Shown one piece after another: positions 54,177 through 64,000 of a stretch of DNA of 64,000 nt. The first letter of the stretch is position 1; the number at the start of each line of letters is the position of its first letter. The position numbers and the translations under genes are program-made. Source of the DNA: Xestospongia muta (lineage: Eukaryota; Porifera; Demospongiae; Haplosclerida; Petrosiidae); contig OY848919.1 in NCBI GenBank assembly GCA_963693285.1, positions 1,070,594-1,134,593 of the forward strand, read 5' to 3'. Below the pieces are notes generated by a model that ran no database searches, was not told the origin of the DNA, and worked only from the letters and a program-made list of their open reading frames with translations.

Positions 54177-57100
54177 ATGTTAATATTGAAAATAATTTAT
54201 CTTGTTCTCTCTCTGGGAATCATAACTGTCTATTCAAGTCCAACATGCACAAATCCTATTAGTAATACCAGAAACTGCACTGTCGACATTTTTGAACAAG
54301 TTCTCAATGGTACACTGGTGTTTAATACAGATGATTATTTCTCTGATCAATTTCAAATTATTTTTGATCCACAAAGTCCACATGTAAATCTATACAAAGA
54401 AAACTTTCAAATTATTGAAAATAAAATTTACACATCAGGTGACTTTGATCGTGAGAGTATGGTCCAACGGATGACTGCACCTTTTCCTGTGAGTCTCGTT
54501 GTAAATGTAGTTGGGTTACCTTCACAACATACCATTAGATTGTCAATTACAGTCATTGATAAAAATGACAATGTACCAAAATTCCAAATTGGTACTAATT
54601 TCTATGAAGGAGGAGATACTTATGATCTCATGATCTATGAAAGTCCGAGTGTAAGTAATATTTTAAATGTCAAGCCAGTTGACTATGATGAAGGTGTTAA
54701 TGGAACAAGTTTAGTTACCCTGGGACAAACAGCTGCATTTAATATGTCTATACAATATGTAGGAAACCATCCTTCAGTCATTGAAATATACCCTATTGCC
54801 CCTCTGAATCGTGAAGACAAAAGCTCGTACATGTTTCAGTTGAATGCATCCGAAGGAACAGCTAATCCTACTAGTGCTGTTCTGAACATTAATGTGACTG
54901 TACTGGATGTTAATGACAACTTGCCGCAATTTCAGTCGGCACAATATTCTGTCAACATATCAGAAATGAGTGCTGTAAACACAACCTTAGTTCAAGTACA
55001 TGCTGATGATGCAGATATTGGAACTAATGCAGCTGTTAGTTATGCAATTGGAAATATTTGCGCTAAGGCAACAGACGATAGCACGTGTTTGACTGTTAAT
55101 CATCCATGGCCATTTGCTCTTGATACAGAGTCAGGTCTTCTTCGGATAACAGAGATGTTGAATTATGAAGAGGTAGTTAGTTATCGTTTAACAGTGGAGG
55201 CAACTAATCCTAATGAACCCAATGGTGGATCCTCGACAGCAATAATTAATATTGAGATACTGGACATCAATGATAATGCCCCAGAAGTCAGGGATTTCTC
55301 TGGAGTTGGTTCTATATCGGAGAAAGCTGCCATTAATTCTGTGTATGCAACATTTAAAGTTAAAGATGCTGACTCAGCTCCATTTTCACAGTATGAACTG
55401 TCTCTCTTTGAAAATAATACTAATAAATTTAATATCAGTACTACATTTGGTTTGCAATCTGGATCACTACTAAACAGTGTTATCTTGTTGAGAAAAGTTG
55501 ACAGAGAAGAACGTGAACAATACAATCTGTTCATCAAGGCTCAAGATAGCCTTAGTGTTTCATTGTACACTATCTATCCTTTCACTATAACTATTACCGA
55601 TGATAATGACCACTATCCCGTCTTTGACACTGTACCTAATCCAGTGATTTTTAAAGAGGGTAATTCAGTCAATACACTAGTCTTTCAAGTCTCAGCCACT
55701 GACGAAGATATTGGAATTAATGCTGCTATTATTTTCAAACTGCCTCCGCAATCAAATGATTTACCCTATCAAAATAATTTCACCATGGAAAGTAACACTG
55801 GCAAATTGTTGGCTGCAACTCTCCTTGACCGTGAGACCTCACCAGAACTTTATGTTCGAATTCAAGCTATCGATGAAAATGGTTTGGGTTTAGTGACAAA
55901 CCTCACATTAAACATCAGTCTCACTGATATTAATGATAATTCTCCTGTTATAACCTCTATTGTACCCACTGAGAAATTCATTAAGGAAAATGTTACCGTG
56001 GGAACCGAAATACTTGATATTGATGCAAGTGATGCTGATAATGGTACCAATGCTATTTTGACTTATTCCTTAAATCTTCTCTCTCCATCCAACGTAGTTA
56101 TTCCTTTTATAATTAAACCTACAACTGGCAAGGTAATAATCAGCCACACACTTGATCGGGAGACAACACAACAGTATTCCATCCAATTCTCTGTCACAGA
56201 TGGGGCCACGCCTCCAGCTGTGCGTAATTTGACCATCATAGTACAAGATATAAATGATAACAATCCCTATTTTAGCACCACCAAATACTTTAAAACACTT
56301 CACGAGAATGTCACTATTAACAGTCATGTGATCACACTGGAAGCCTCTGATGCTGACTCAGCACAATTTACCAACATATATTACAGCTTAATATCTGGTA
56401 GCAGTGATTTTCATTTAAACACTGCAAGTGGGGAGATCACTACTGCTGTGAGTTTAGACTGGGAAGCCCACCCAACGTACACATTGGTTGTTCGAGCTCA
56501 TGATGGTTATGGCCGTCATTCTACAGCAGATGCTACAATCACGATTGACGTAGTAGATGTTAATGATGAAATACCAAAATTTATCGGAGCACCCTATGTC
56601 TTTAATGTGTCAGAAGGTTCTGGATCTAATGCCTATGTTGGTCAGGTAACTGTGCAATCAATTGAGCACGGAGACCACGGGGCTGCTCTCTTCTACCTTA
56701 ACTCAGATGGTGTTCCTTTTCTTATCAATCAAACTTCGGGTGAAATACATACGACAGTGGACCTAAACAGAGAAACTAAAGATTTATATGAAGTGAGTGT
56801 GCGAGTGGAAGATGCAGCCCCGCCCCCTCATTACAACACAACAACAGTGAAGATTGTAGTAACGGACGTCAATGATAATCCTCCTGTTTTTGATGAGAAC
56901 CTGGTCCAAATCTCTTTAAGTGAGTTGCAGGCAGTGAACACTCCTTTCTACGTTGCTCATGCTACTGATATGGATCTCTATCCAAACAACATTACCAAGT
57001 ATTATGTTGCAGATGGAACAGCAGGATTTCAAATTAATTCGGACTCTGGAGAATTGATTTTAACGTCATCATTGGATTATGAGACACAACAGTCTATTGT

Positions 57101-60100
57101 TGTTACCATAGTAGCCAAAGATAATGGAAAGCCTGAAACATTTCAAGCCACACAGCAGATAAATATCACCATATTGGATGACAACAACACCAATATAACC
57201 TTTCCCAGTACATTTCCTCTTGAGTATCAGATATCAGAGGACATATCCATTGGTTCTATTCTAATTAATTTCACAGGGCAGGACCACAAGGGTAATCCTA
57301 AGCTCCACCTTAATTATTATCTCACATATCAGTCAGGAGGTGTTCCGAGTGAGTTTGGTATTGAGGTAGAATCTTTGACTGGTTATGCTCTCCTGACAAC
57401 AACTAGCTCACTAGATCGTGAAACCCATCCGAGCTATGCTCTCAATATCACTATAACTGATCAGAACACTCCTCCAAGCAAAGTCACACAGTTTCTCACT
57501 GTCACTGTCTTAGATATCAACGACAATGACCCTACATTTTTATTACCCTTCTATACTTTTTCAACTGAGGAGGAGATTAATAGTGTGAAGAAACTCGGCA
57601 CTGTAGAAGCCACAGACCCAGACTCTGGAGAAAATGGAACTGTGTCTTATTCTCTCGTGGACTCTATGTCAGGTCTGTTCTCCATTGGTCCTAATTCTGG
57701 TGATTTGTATCAACAAGGCCCTCTCGACCGTGAGACAAAAGATCAATACACACTGACTGTCAAAGCAAGAGATAATGGTAACCCAGTTAAAGAGACACAG
57801 AAAGATGTTACTATCATCTTACTGGACATCAATGATAATCCTCCTTCATTTTCTCCATTGCATGTATCTGTTGAGGAGAACATCAAGGTTGGGACCATCA
57901 TAGCCAACCTTACTGGTCATGATGCTGATATAGGATCTAATGGAGAAGTCACATTTCTCACTAATAACCAAAAGAGCACAGCAACATCTCACTTCCAGCT
58001 GCTAAATAATGGCTCTATACGAGTCATTCAAGTACCAGATTACGAGACTCAAACAGAATTCATATTTTACCTTATTGCACAAGATGGAGGTACTCCCCCT
58101 CTAGAAACATCTGGTAACTTTACCATCAACATAAATGACCTGAATGATAACTGTCCTACCTTTATCGGACCCCCTTCGAGGTACAATATTAGTGTTCCTG
58201 AGGACACACCAGAGGGATCAATTTTATTGAATATTACTGCATACGATCTTGATCAAGGTGCAGCTGGAATTGTTAATTATCGATTAGAAAATTTCGCATA
58301 TTCTCACCAGTTTTTTCTCAACAGTGGGACAGGACTGTTAACTCTTGAGATAGCTTTGGATTATGAAGTCCAGCCACATTATGAAATTGGAATCTTTGCT
58401 TATGATGAAGGCAGGCCAAGAAATAAAGTGTGTAAACAAACAGTTCACATAGATGTTATTAATATTAATGAATATAACCCTTCCTTTGACAAAGGAGTTA
58501 TTATTTTAGCTGTGGATGAGGGTCTACCCAGTGGCTCTCTCGTTGACACTGTACATGCTTATGATGGTGACTCTAATTCTATCTTAAGCTATGTCATCAC
58601 CGATATTCGACCAGCTGGTGATTTTTTCACTGTAAGCAAAGTGGATGGTGCTGCTGAGATACGTACCCATGCTATTCTCGATTATAATACTGAACCATTT
58701 TATAACATGACACTCAAAGTCACTGATGAAGGCGGGAGGTTTACAACTGCCTTCTTGATAATCCTCGTTAATAACATCAACGATCACGATCCAATCTTTT
58801 CAACAAAAACTTATGCCGGGTCAGTCCCAGAGCTTACTGCTAATGGTACCATTTTTATGTCAGTATCAGCAACAGACAAAGACAACAACACAAATACAGC
58901 TGTTACATATTCAATTACCGGAGGTAATGACGGTAATGCTTTCAGTATAGACCCTCTGTTAGGAGAAATCAGTGTAAATGGTGCATTAGATTATGAAACC
59001 ACGAATCAGTATATACTGACAGTACAAGCAGATGATACTGGGGTCAACACCAGATCAGCTACTGCCAATGTTGTCATCAGCATTTTGAATGTGAATGAAT
59101 ATACACCTCAGTTTCCAGAACAACCGTATAACTTTTTTCTCACAGAGGAGTTGCCAAATAATACATTTGTTGGACAGGTGACAGCTATTGATCAGGATGA
59201 TGGTAACTATGGTAACATCAAGTACTCTTTTCAGCCTCCTAGCAGTCTCTTTTCCATTGATTCATCTACTGGTATTATACGTACTCGGGGACCCATCGAT
59301 AGAGAAGCCACACCCACTCTGCCGGTACTAACTGTTGTTGCTAATGATTCCAGTAAAACTAGTACTAAAGCTGTACAGGTTACATTGGTTGATATTAACG
59401 ATAATCCTCCATCTTTTCCTCTGAATCTTTATGAGCTCTCTGTTGATGAAAATGCAGCTATTGGATCAACTGTAGGTTCTGTGATTGCTATAGATCCAGA
59501 TGTGGGATTTCAAAACACTCAATATACAATACTCACTAATCAGACCCTCCCTTTTGAGATAAATAGTACAACAGGTGTCTTGCGAGTTACACAATCTTTG
59601 GCTGGTATTTACACTCCCTACAAATTCTCTTTAGTAGCTACTGATATTAACAATTCATTATTCACTGACCAGACTATAGTTAGAGTTTATGCCGTTGGAC
59701 CTAACGACCACCAACCTAATTTCACTCAACAAGTGTATCACTCAGTAGTGAAGGAAGGACTGCCACTCCCATCTGGACCTATCGTCACGGTAACTGCCAA
59801 TGATCCAGATACAGGTTCTAATGGTTTCATCAAATATTCTTTTGTTGATGATTCCCTTAGCAACAATCAGTTCTCTATTAATTCATTATCTGGCGAAATC
59901 ACCCTTACCCAATCCTTGGATTACGAGGAGATGATGTTACATGATTTAATTGTTTATGCTAAAGACTCCACCCCATCCCATCCACGTACTGCAACAGCTC
60001 ATGTTCTTGTAGCTGTGACAAATGTCAATGATAACCCACCAACGTTCACCAACTTTCCTCCATCTGTCTCTATTTCCTATGTACCTTATACAGGGTTGCA

Positions 60101-63100
60101 ATTGTTCCAGCTGTCAGCCATGGATTTAGATAATTCACCATACACTTTCCAGCTATGGTCGCAGACAAATAAATTTGATATTGATCCTGTAACTGGATTT
60201 GTCACGAACAAAATTGTTCTCAACTCAGATGTCTCATACAGTCTTGAATTCCGTGTCTCTGACAACAATTATACCACATCAAATACTACAACCCTTACTG
60301 TGACCACACCCCCAAACAATGCTCCTTCATTTACCGAGCCTGAACCTGTCCTGCTGGCTATATCTGAAGCGTATTCTGTTAATAAGACAATTCGTTCCTT
60401 TACAGCATTGAATAATCCTAACGGTTATTACATTGTCTGCTGCGATGATGCTATTGGTATTTTTAACATCAATTCACTAACAGGTGCCTTTTCAATTAGT
60501 TCTCACCTTGATTATGAGTCGTTGAATCAGTACCAGCTGGTCATAGAAGCCAGGAAGGTTGAAAATGGAGTTCGATACTCAGATTACCTCAAAGTTAATG
60601 TGAGTGTTACCAACATTAATGAGCACACACCTCAATTCTCAGGTCCTGTTACCGTGACAATTAATGAAAATACAGGAGGAAATGCATTAGTTGTTCAAGT
60701 GAAAGCAAACGATCCAGATCTTGGTAGCTATGGTAGCATAACTTATGAGATAATTGACGGTAATCAAGGAGATGCTTTTGATATAAACAGTAATAATGGT
60801 GCTATTCGAATTGCCTCAGGAAAAACCTTAAACCGAGAATCAGTTCCTGAATACTCTCTCTTAGTTAAAGCTGTAGATGGAGGTGGTTTGTTTAGCAACA
60901 CCAAGGTTACAGTTATCATATTAGATGAAAATGATTCTCCACCTGTTTTTCCTCATAATTACTCTATTGGCGTTTATGAGCCAGCAAGTTCAGGTGATCA
61001 AGTTCTCCGTGTAGAGGCCACAGACCCTGACATTGATTCTCAAATTACTTATCACCTTGGAAATGTTAATGCCTACCATGACAACACAGATAAAGGAGTA
61101 GCTACTGGGATGTTCTCTATTCACAGTGAAACTGGTGTGGTATCCCTTACAGGACAAGTTGACTATGAAAATGTCAATCGTTACACATTTACTGTGTCTG
61201 CTTCTGATACACAACACACTTCCACTGCAGACGTTGTTGTATATGTATTGGACATCAATGACAAGGTTCCCGATTTTCTCTCCAATAACTACGCAGAGAG
61301 CCTTTACGAACTCTCTTCAGTTGGAACATCCCTTGTCAAAGTGACTGCTAATGATGGAGACAGCTATAAATACAGCATGATAAGGTATAGCCTCAATGGA
61401 AATTGGAGTCACAAGTTTTCAATTGATGAAATTAGTGGTACAATAAGAGTGAAGGAACCTCTAGCCTACAATGATATTACAAGCAGCTGTTTTGACCCTG
61501 GCATCTTTACTATGACAGTATACGCAAGTGATGGTGGCCATACTGTTTCAGCAACCATTTCTGTGACACTTATTGAGATCAACAATTATCCACCTGTATT
61601 TCTTGGTAGCCCGTACAATGTGGTGGCATCAGAAACAGCTGTAATAGATGATGTCATCATTTCAAACATCACAATACAAGATCTTGATTGTGGTCAAAAC
61701 AGATATATCACTACAACTTTTTCCAACATCTATTACCAGCCAAAACAATTATTCAAATTTGAAGGCAGTAACTTTGCTTACAAGCTGAAGGTTAAAAACA
61801 CTCTTCCCCAAGGAGTTTACCATTTCCGTTTGGAAGCTGAAAACAACAGACCTTATCCAAGCCATGTCCAGTACTACAAAGCAGGCTATGCTGATGTCAA
61901 GGTGACTGTCCTTCCTTATAATGCCCATTCGCCAATTTTTGATGTTGTTAATGGTTACAACTTAACTGTCTATGAAAACACCACACTGGGAACAACATTT
62001 GGTCAAGTGTGGGCTACAGACTCAGATCTAGGAATTAGTGGGTCTGTTTTCTACTACTTAGTTGGTCAAGTTCCTTTTATTGTCAGCAAGACCTCCGGTG
62101 AAGTGAGTGTCAATGGAAGCCTTGATCGAGAAACCCGAGACACATACTCTTTTATTGTTACAGCCTCTGATCAAGGGTACCCAGTGAAAAGCACCAATAT
62201 TAGTGTCCTGGTGAGAATACTTGATAACGATGATAATCCTCCTGTTTTTGTGGAACCTATCTACTTCGGCTCTGTTTATGAAAACTCTCCAACCAATACA
62301 ACAATTTTAACAGTTGCATCAACTGATCTAGATTTGACTATTAATGTCAGATATTCATTGAACTTATCACTACCTAATCTACCATTTAAAATTGACCCAC
62401 TCTCTGGGGTGATCACAACTTCTGGGAGCATAGATTACGAACAGCTTTCATTTTATGAGTTCAGCGCTTTTGGAATTGACCCAAGCAACACAATGTTTTC
62501 AACAACTGTGATCAAAATCAAAGTTAAAGGTGTTAATGAGTATCCTCCAATGTTTCCATCAGACATTGACACACCTATTAAAGTTACTAGCAATATGACA
62601 AAAGGGGAAATAGTCAAAAACATAACAGCTGTTGATAATGATAGCGGAGCTGATGGTATCCTCATATACTCTTTCCTTCAACCCTCTCAATATTTTATCA
62701 TGCTTTCTAATGGTTCCATCATATTAAATGTGACTCTTGAAGACTTACAAAGTGCTGATGCCCAGAAGCGAGAAAGCAATGACATCGTCGTCACACCCAC
62801 AGTTGTTGTCATGGACAACGGAACATCGCCTAAAAATGCCACAGCAACTCTGACAATTATCATCCCACGATATGTAGCAGTATCCCCAACCCCCATATCA
62901 GATAGCACCATAACAACAGAGATGATCATTATTATATCATGTGTCACAGGTGGTATGCTTATTATCATCGTAGTTGTTTTGTTTCTCATCTATGGAGTGA
63001 CCATGAAGTCTCGTCGCCTACGTAAATCTACTTTTGACTTACAGTCTAACAGTCCTCAAACCAGTACAATCGGTCCTGATGGAGAATCACAAAGGGTGGA

Positions 63101-64000
63101 GTTACAACAGTACACATCCAATGATAACCGGTTGGATACTTCAACTAATAGAGCCACATCCACAGAGCTGGAATCGAATATGAAAAATGGTTATAGAACT
63201 GGTGAATGCACAGAAGAAGGTGACTATCCAGCTGATGTAAGAAGACCATCTCCACGAACACGTAGCACATCTGATCTTGCTAGTTCTGTAGCAACAGACA
63301 CGCTAAATTTAACACAAGAGGCCAGCTTTCCATATCCAAAAGGTCAAATTGAAGCAATTTATGCTGCTAACGCTGATCTTCTTCACGATGGCTCTCAGGC
63401 CAGTGTTCACACGTTTGGTTCTGAGGGTGGAGGGGAGTTCGATGGAGATGAGTTTGATAATGTATACTATTCCAAGTATGGTGATCTTGACACTGAAGGG
63501 TCAGTAATGGGCGGGGATGATCTTAGTTATTGTGGTAAAGATCGTCACTCGGTCATCTCAGAGTCGTCAGAAGGAGGCAGAGAAGAGGAGTACCATTTCA
63601 GTCAAAGCACAAATCCTTGGTCCTCACGACGATCTATTAATGAACTTGGTGGTGAAAGCTCAAGACCAATGTTCTTTCATTACGAACCATCTCAAGGACC
63701 TTCGGTATTTGGTGCTTCAACTCAAGGTTCTAGTACTTCATTAATACGGCAACAACATCGAAGATATGGAGGGAGTGAAAGAGAACTACACCACGCCCAC
63801 CAACACAGAGCTCCTTCTCTTCCCCGTGCCGGGTATGACTACTACACAGGAGAGAGCACTCCTCCTAGGGGAATTCAACCTCCTTTGACACATCGTAACA
63901 TGAGAATGGGGCCACCCCGTCATTACACTGCCTCACCTGATTATATCAGTCCACCAAGGATTCCAGCAGACCCTCCACCTCCACCCTATTTCTCACAAGA
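54177..64000 (+). CDS. giant cadherin with about 27 repeats, Dachsous/CDH23-like layout (C-terminus outside window)
   Basis: One uninterrupted reading frame of 3,274 codons from ATG 54177 to the window edge. A signal peptide (about 1-20, IIYLVLSLGIITVYS) is followed by about 27 cadherin repeats; their calcium linkers can be followed at regular spacing of about 105 residues (for example DKNDNVPKF at 54562, DINDNDPTF at 57513, DINDNPPSF at 59391, DENDSPPVF at 60925). A single transmembrane helix lies at about 2917-2941 (SCVTGGMLIIIVVVLFLIYG), and at least 330 tail residues are seen. The tail is rich in Ser, Gly, Tyr and Pro, with PPPPPYF just before the edge, a PPxY-type motif. The absence of EGF or laminin-G domains before the membrane fits Dachsous or cadherin-23 rather than Fat. 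The protein is a surface adhesion molecule; a role in planar polarity is only inference. No intron interrupts the visible part. Confidence 0.92.
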   Translation, partial: MLILKIIYLVLSLGIITVYSSPTCTNPISNTRNCTVDIFEQVLNGTLVFNTDDYFSDQFQIIFDPQSPHVNLYKENFQIIENKIYTSGDFDRESMVQRMTAPFPVSLVVNVVGLPSQHTIRLSITVIDKNDNVPKFQIGTNFYEGGDTYDLMIYESPSVSNILNVKPVDYDEGVNGTSLVTLGQTAAFNMSIQYVGNHPSVIEIYPIAPLNREDKSSYMFQLNASEGTANPTSAVLNINVTVLDVNDNLPQFQSAQYSVNISEMSAVNTTLVQVHADDADIGTNAAVSYAIGNICAKATDDSTCLTVNHPWPFALDTESGLLRITEMLNYEEVVSYRLTVEATNPNEPNGGSSTAIINIEILDINDNAPEVRDFSGVGSISEKAAINSVYATFKVKDADSAPFSQYELSLFENNTNKFNISTTFGLQSGSLLNSVILLRKVDREEREQYNLFIKAQDSLSVSLYTIYPFTITITDDNDHYPVFDTVPNPVIFKEGNSVNTLVFQVSATDEDIGINAAIIFKLPPQSNDLPYQNNFTMESNTGKLLAATLLDRETSPELYVRIQAIDENGLGLVTNLTLNISLTDINDNSPVITSIVPTEKFIKENVTVGTEILDIDASDADNGTNAILTYSLNLLSPSNVVIPFIIKPTTGKVIISHTLDRETTQQYSIQFSVTDGATPPAVRNLTIIVQDINDNNPYFSTTKYFKTLHENVTINSHVITLEASDADSAQFTNIYYSLISGSSDFHLNTASGEITTAVSLDWEAHPTYTLVVRAHDGYGRHSTADATITIDVVDVNDEIPKFIGAPYVFNVSEGSGSNAYVGQVTVQSIEHGDHGAALFYLNSDGVPFLINQTSGEIHTTVDLNRETKDLYEVSVRVEDAAPPPHYNTTTVKIVVTDVNDNPPVFDENLVQISLSELQAVNTPFYVAHATDMDLYPNNITKYYVADGTAGFQINSDSGELILTSSLDYETQQSIVVTIVAKDNGKPETFQATQQINITILDDNNTNITFPSTFPLEYQISEDISIGSILINFTGQDHKGNPKLHLNYYLTYQSGGVPSEFGIEVESLTGYALLTTTSSLDRETHPSYALNITITDQNTPPSKVTQFLTVTVLDINDNDPTFLLPFYTFSTEEEINSVKKLGTVEATDPDSGENGTVSYSLVDSMSGLFSIGPNSGDLYQQGPLDRETKDQYTLTVKARDNGNPVKETQKDVTIILLDINDNPPSFSPLHVSVEENIKVGTIIANLTGHDADIGSNGEVTFLTNNQKSTATSHFQLLNNGSIRVIQVPDYETQTEFIFYLIAQDGGTPPLETSGNFTININDLNDNCPTFIGPPSRYNISVPEDTPEGSILLNITAYDLDQGAAGIVNYRLENFAYSHQFFLNSGTGLLTLEIALDYEVQPHYEIGIFAYDEGRPRNKVCKQTVHIDVININEYNPSFDKGVIILAVDEGLPSGSLVDTVHAYDGDSNSILSYVITDIRPAGDFFTVSKVDGAAEIRTHAILDYNTEPFYNMTLKVTDEGGRFTTAFLIILVNNINDHDPIFSTKTYAGSVPELTANGTIFMSVSATDKDNNTNTAVTYSITGGNDGNAFSIDPLLGEISVNGALDYETTNQYILTVQADDTGVNTRSATANVVISILNVNEYTPQFPEQPYNFFLTEELPNNTFVGQVTAIDQDDGNYGNIKYSFQPPSSLFSIDSSTGIIRTRGPIDREATPTLPVLTVVANDSSKTSTKAVQVTLVDINDNPPSFPLNLYELSVDENAAIGSTVGSVIAIDPDVGFQNTQYTILTNQTLPFEINSTTGVLRVTQSLAGIYTPYKFSLVATDINNSLFTDQTIVRVYAVGPNDHQPNFTQQVYHSVVKEGLPLPSGPIVTVTANDPDTGSNGFIKYSFVDDSLSNNQFSINSLSGEITLTQSLDYEEMMLHDLIVYAKDSTPSHPRTATAHVLVAVTNVNDNPPTFTNFPPSVSISYVPYTGLQLFQLSAMDLDNSPYTFQLWSQTNKFDIDPVTGFVTNKIVLNSDVSYSLEFRVSDNNYTTSNTTTLTVTTPPNNAPSFTEPEPVLLAISEAYSVNKTIRSFTALNNPNGYYIVCCDDAIGIFNINSLTGAFSISSHLDYESLNQYQLVIEARKVENGVRYSDYLKVNVSVTNINEHTPQFSGPVTVTINENTGGNALVVQVKANDPDLGSYGSITYEIIDGNQGDAFDINSNNGAIRIASGKTLNRESVPEYSLLVKAVDGGGLFSNTKVTVIILDENDSPPVFPHNYSIGVYEPASSGDQVLRVEATDPDIDSQITYHLGNVNAYHDNTDKGVATGMFSIHSETGVVSLTGQVDYENVNRYTFTVSASDTQHTSTADVVVYVLDINDKVPDFLSNNYAESLYELSSVGTSLVKVTANDGDSYKYSMIRYSLNGNWSHKFSIDEISGTIRVKEPLAYNDITSSCFDPGIFTMTVYASDGGHTVSATISVTLIEINNYPPVFLGSPYNVVASETAVIDDVIISNITIQDLDCGQNRYITTTFSNIYYQPKQLFKFEGSNFAYKLKVKNTLPQGVYHFRLEAENNRPYPSHVQYYKAGYADVKVTVLPYNAHSPIFDVVNGYNLTVYENTTLGTTFGQVWATDSDLGISGSVFYYLVGQVPFIVSKTSGEVSVNGSLDRETRDTYSFIVTASDQGYPVKSTNISVLVRILDNDDNPPVFVEPIYFGSVYENSPTNTTILTVASTDLDLTINVRYSLNLSLPNLPFKIDPLSGVITTSGSIDYEQLSFYEFSAFGIDPSNTMFSTTVIKIKVKGVNEYPPMFPSDIDTPIKVTSNMTKGEIVKNITAVDNDSGADGILIYSFLQPSQYFIMLSNGSIILNVTLEDLQSADAQKRESNDIVVTPTVVVMDNGTSPKNATATLTIIIPRYVAVSPTPISDSTITTEMIIIISCVTGGMLIIIVVVLFLIYGVTMKSRRLRKSTFDLQSNSPQTSTIGPDGESQRVELQQYTSNDNRLDTSTNRATSTELESNMKNGYRTGECTEEGDYPADVRRPSPRTRSTSDLASSVATDTLNLTQEASFPYPKGQIEAIYAANADLLHDGSQASVHTFGSEGGGEFDGDEFDNVYYSKYGDLDTEGSVMGGDDLSYCGKDRHSVISESSEGGREEEYHFSQSTNPWSSRRSINELGGESSRPMFFHYEPSQGPSVFGASTQGSSTSLIRQQHRRYGGSERELHHAHQHRAPSLPRAGYDYYTGESTPPRGIQPPLTHRNMRMGPPRHYTASPDYISPPRIPADPPPPPYFSQ

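Overview
The window looks like a compact, AT-rich early-branching animal genome, most likely a demosponge such as Amphimedon queenslandica. This is an inference from metazoan gene families (TFAP4, CYFIP, VAMP7, CEP164, large cadherins), very close gene spacing, many introns of 45-150 bp and abundant intronic minisatellites. Exon structures below were read by hand from splice signals, phase and family resemblance; no alignment or transcript was available.

Layout. 1-5.2 kb: mostly repeats and AT-rich DNA, with the first two exons of a minus-strand WD-repeat gene (WDR55-like). 6.8-8.0 kb: TFAP4 (AP-4) bHLH factor. 11.2-17.5 kb: CYFIP, a WAVE-complex subunit, interrupted by a 200-N gap that must hide more than half of the protein. 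18.3-20.4 kb: POLR1D (minus) and VAMP7 (plus), head to head. 21.6-24.1 kb: protocadherin-like cadherin A. 24.4-25.0 kb: remnants of a second POLR1D and a second VAMP7. 25.2-28.0 kb: NAXD (NAD(P)H-hydrate dehydratase). 29.0-29.6 kb: small unrecognised minus-strand gene. 30.0-33.8 kb: full-length cadherin B. 38.2-50.1 kb: CEP164, a distal-appendage ciliary protein with 17 exons. 54.2 kb to the window edge: a giant cadherin with about 27 repeats.

The most striking structure is a tandem segmental duplication covering about 17.8-32.5 kb. The ancestral order POLR1D-VAMP7-NAXD-(small gene)-cadherin was duplicated. The two copies then lost different genes: copy 1 keeps POLR1D and VAMP7 but has only a broken NAXD 5' end; copy 2 keeps NAXD but has a frameshifted POLR1D and only the last exon of VAMP7. 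The breakpoint falls inside the cadherin, so the first cadherin ends in a short tail read from former intergenic DNA while the second keeps its 440-residue tail.

Other layers are transposon relics (three copies of a hAT-like MITE, one with an empty site in the sister duplicate; one piggyBac-like MITE) and a dense set of minisatellites, most of them in CYFIP and CEP164 introns. Genes here belong to cytoskeleton and cilium (CYFIP, CEP164), adhesion (three cadherins), membrane traffic (VAMP7), metabolite repair (NAXD) and RNA polymerase I/III (POLR1D); I see no operon-like functional link apart from tight spacing and one shared divergent promoter.
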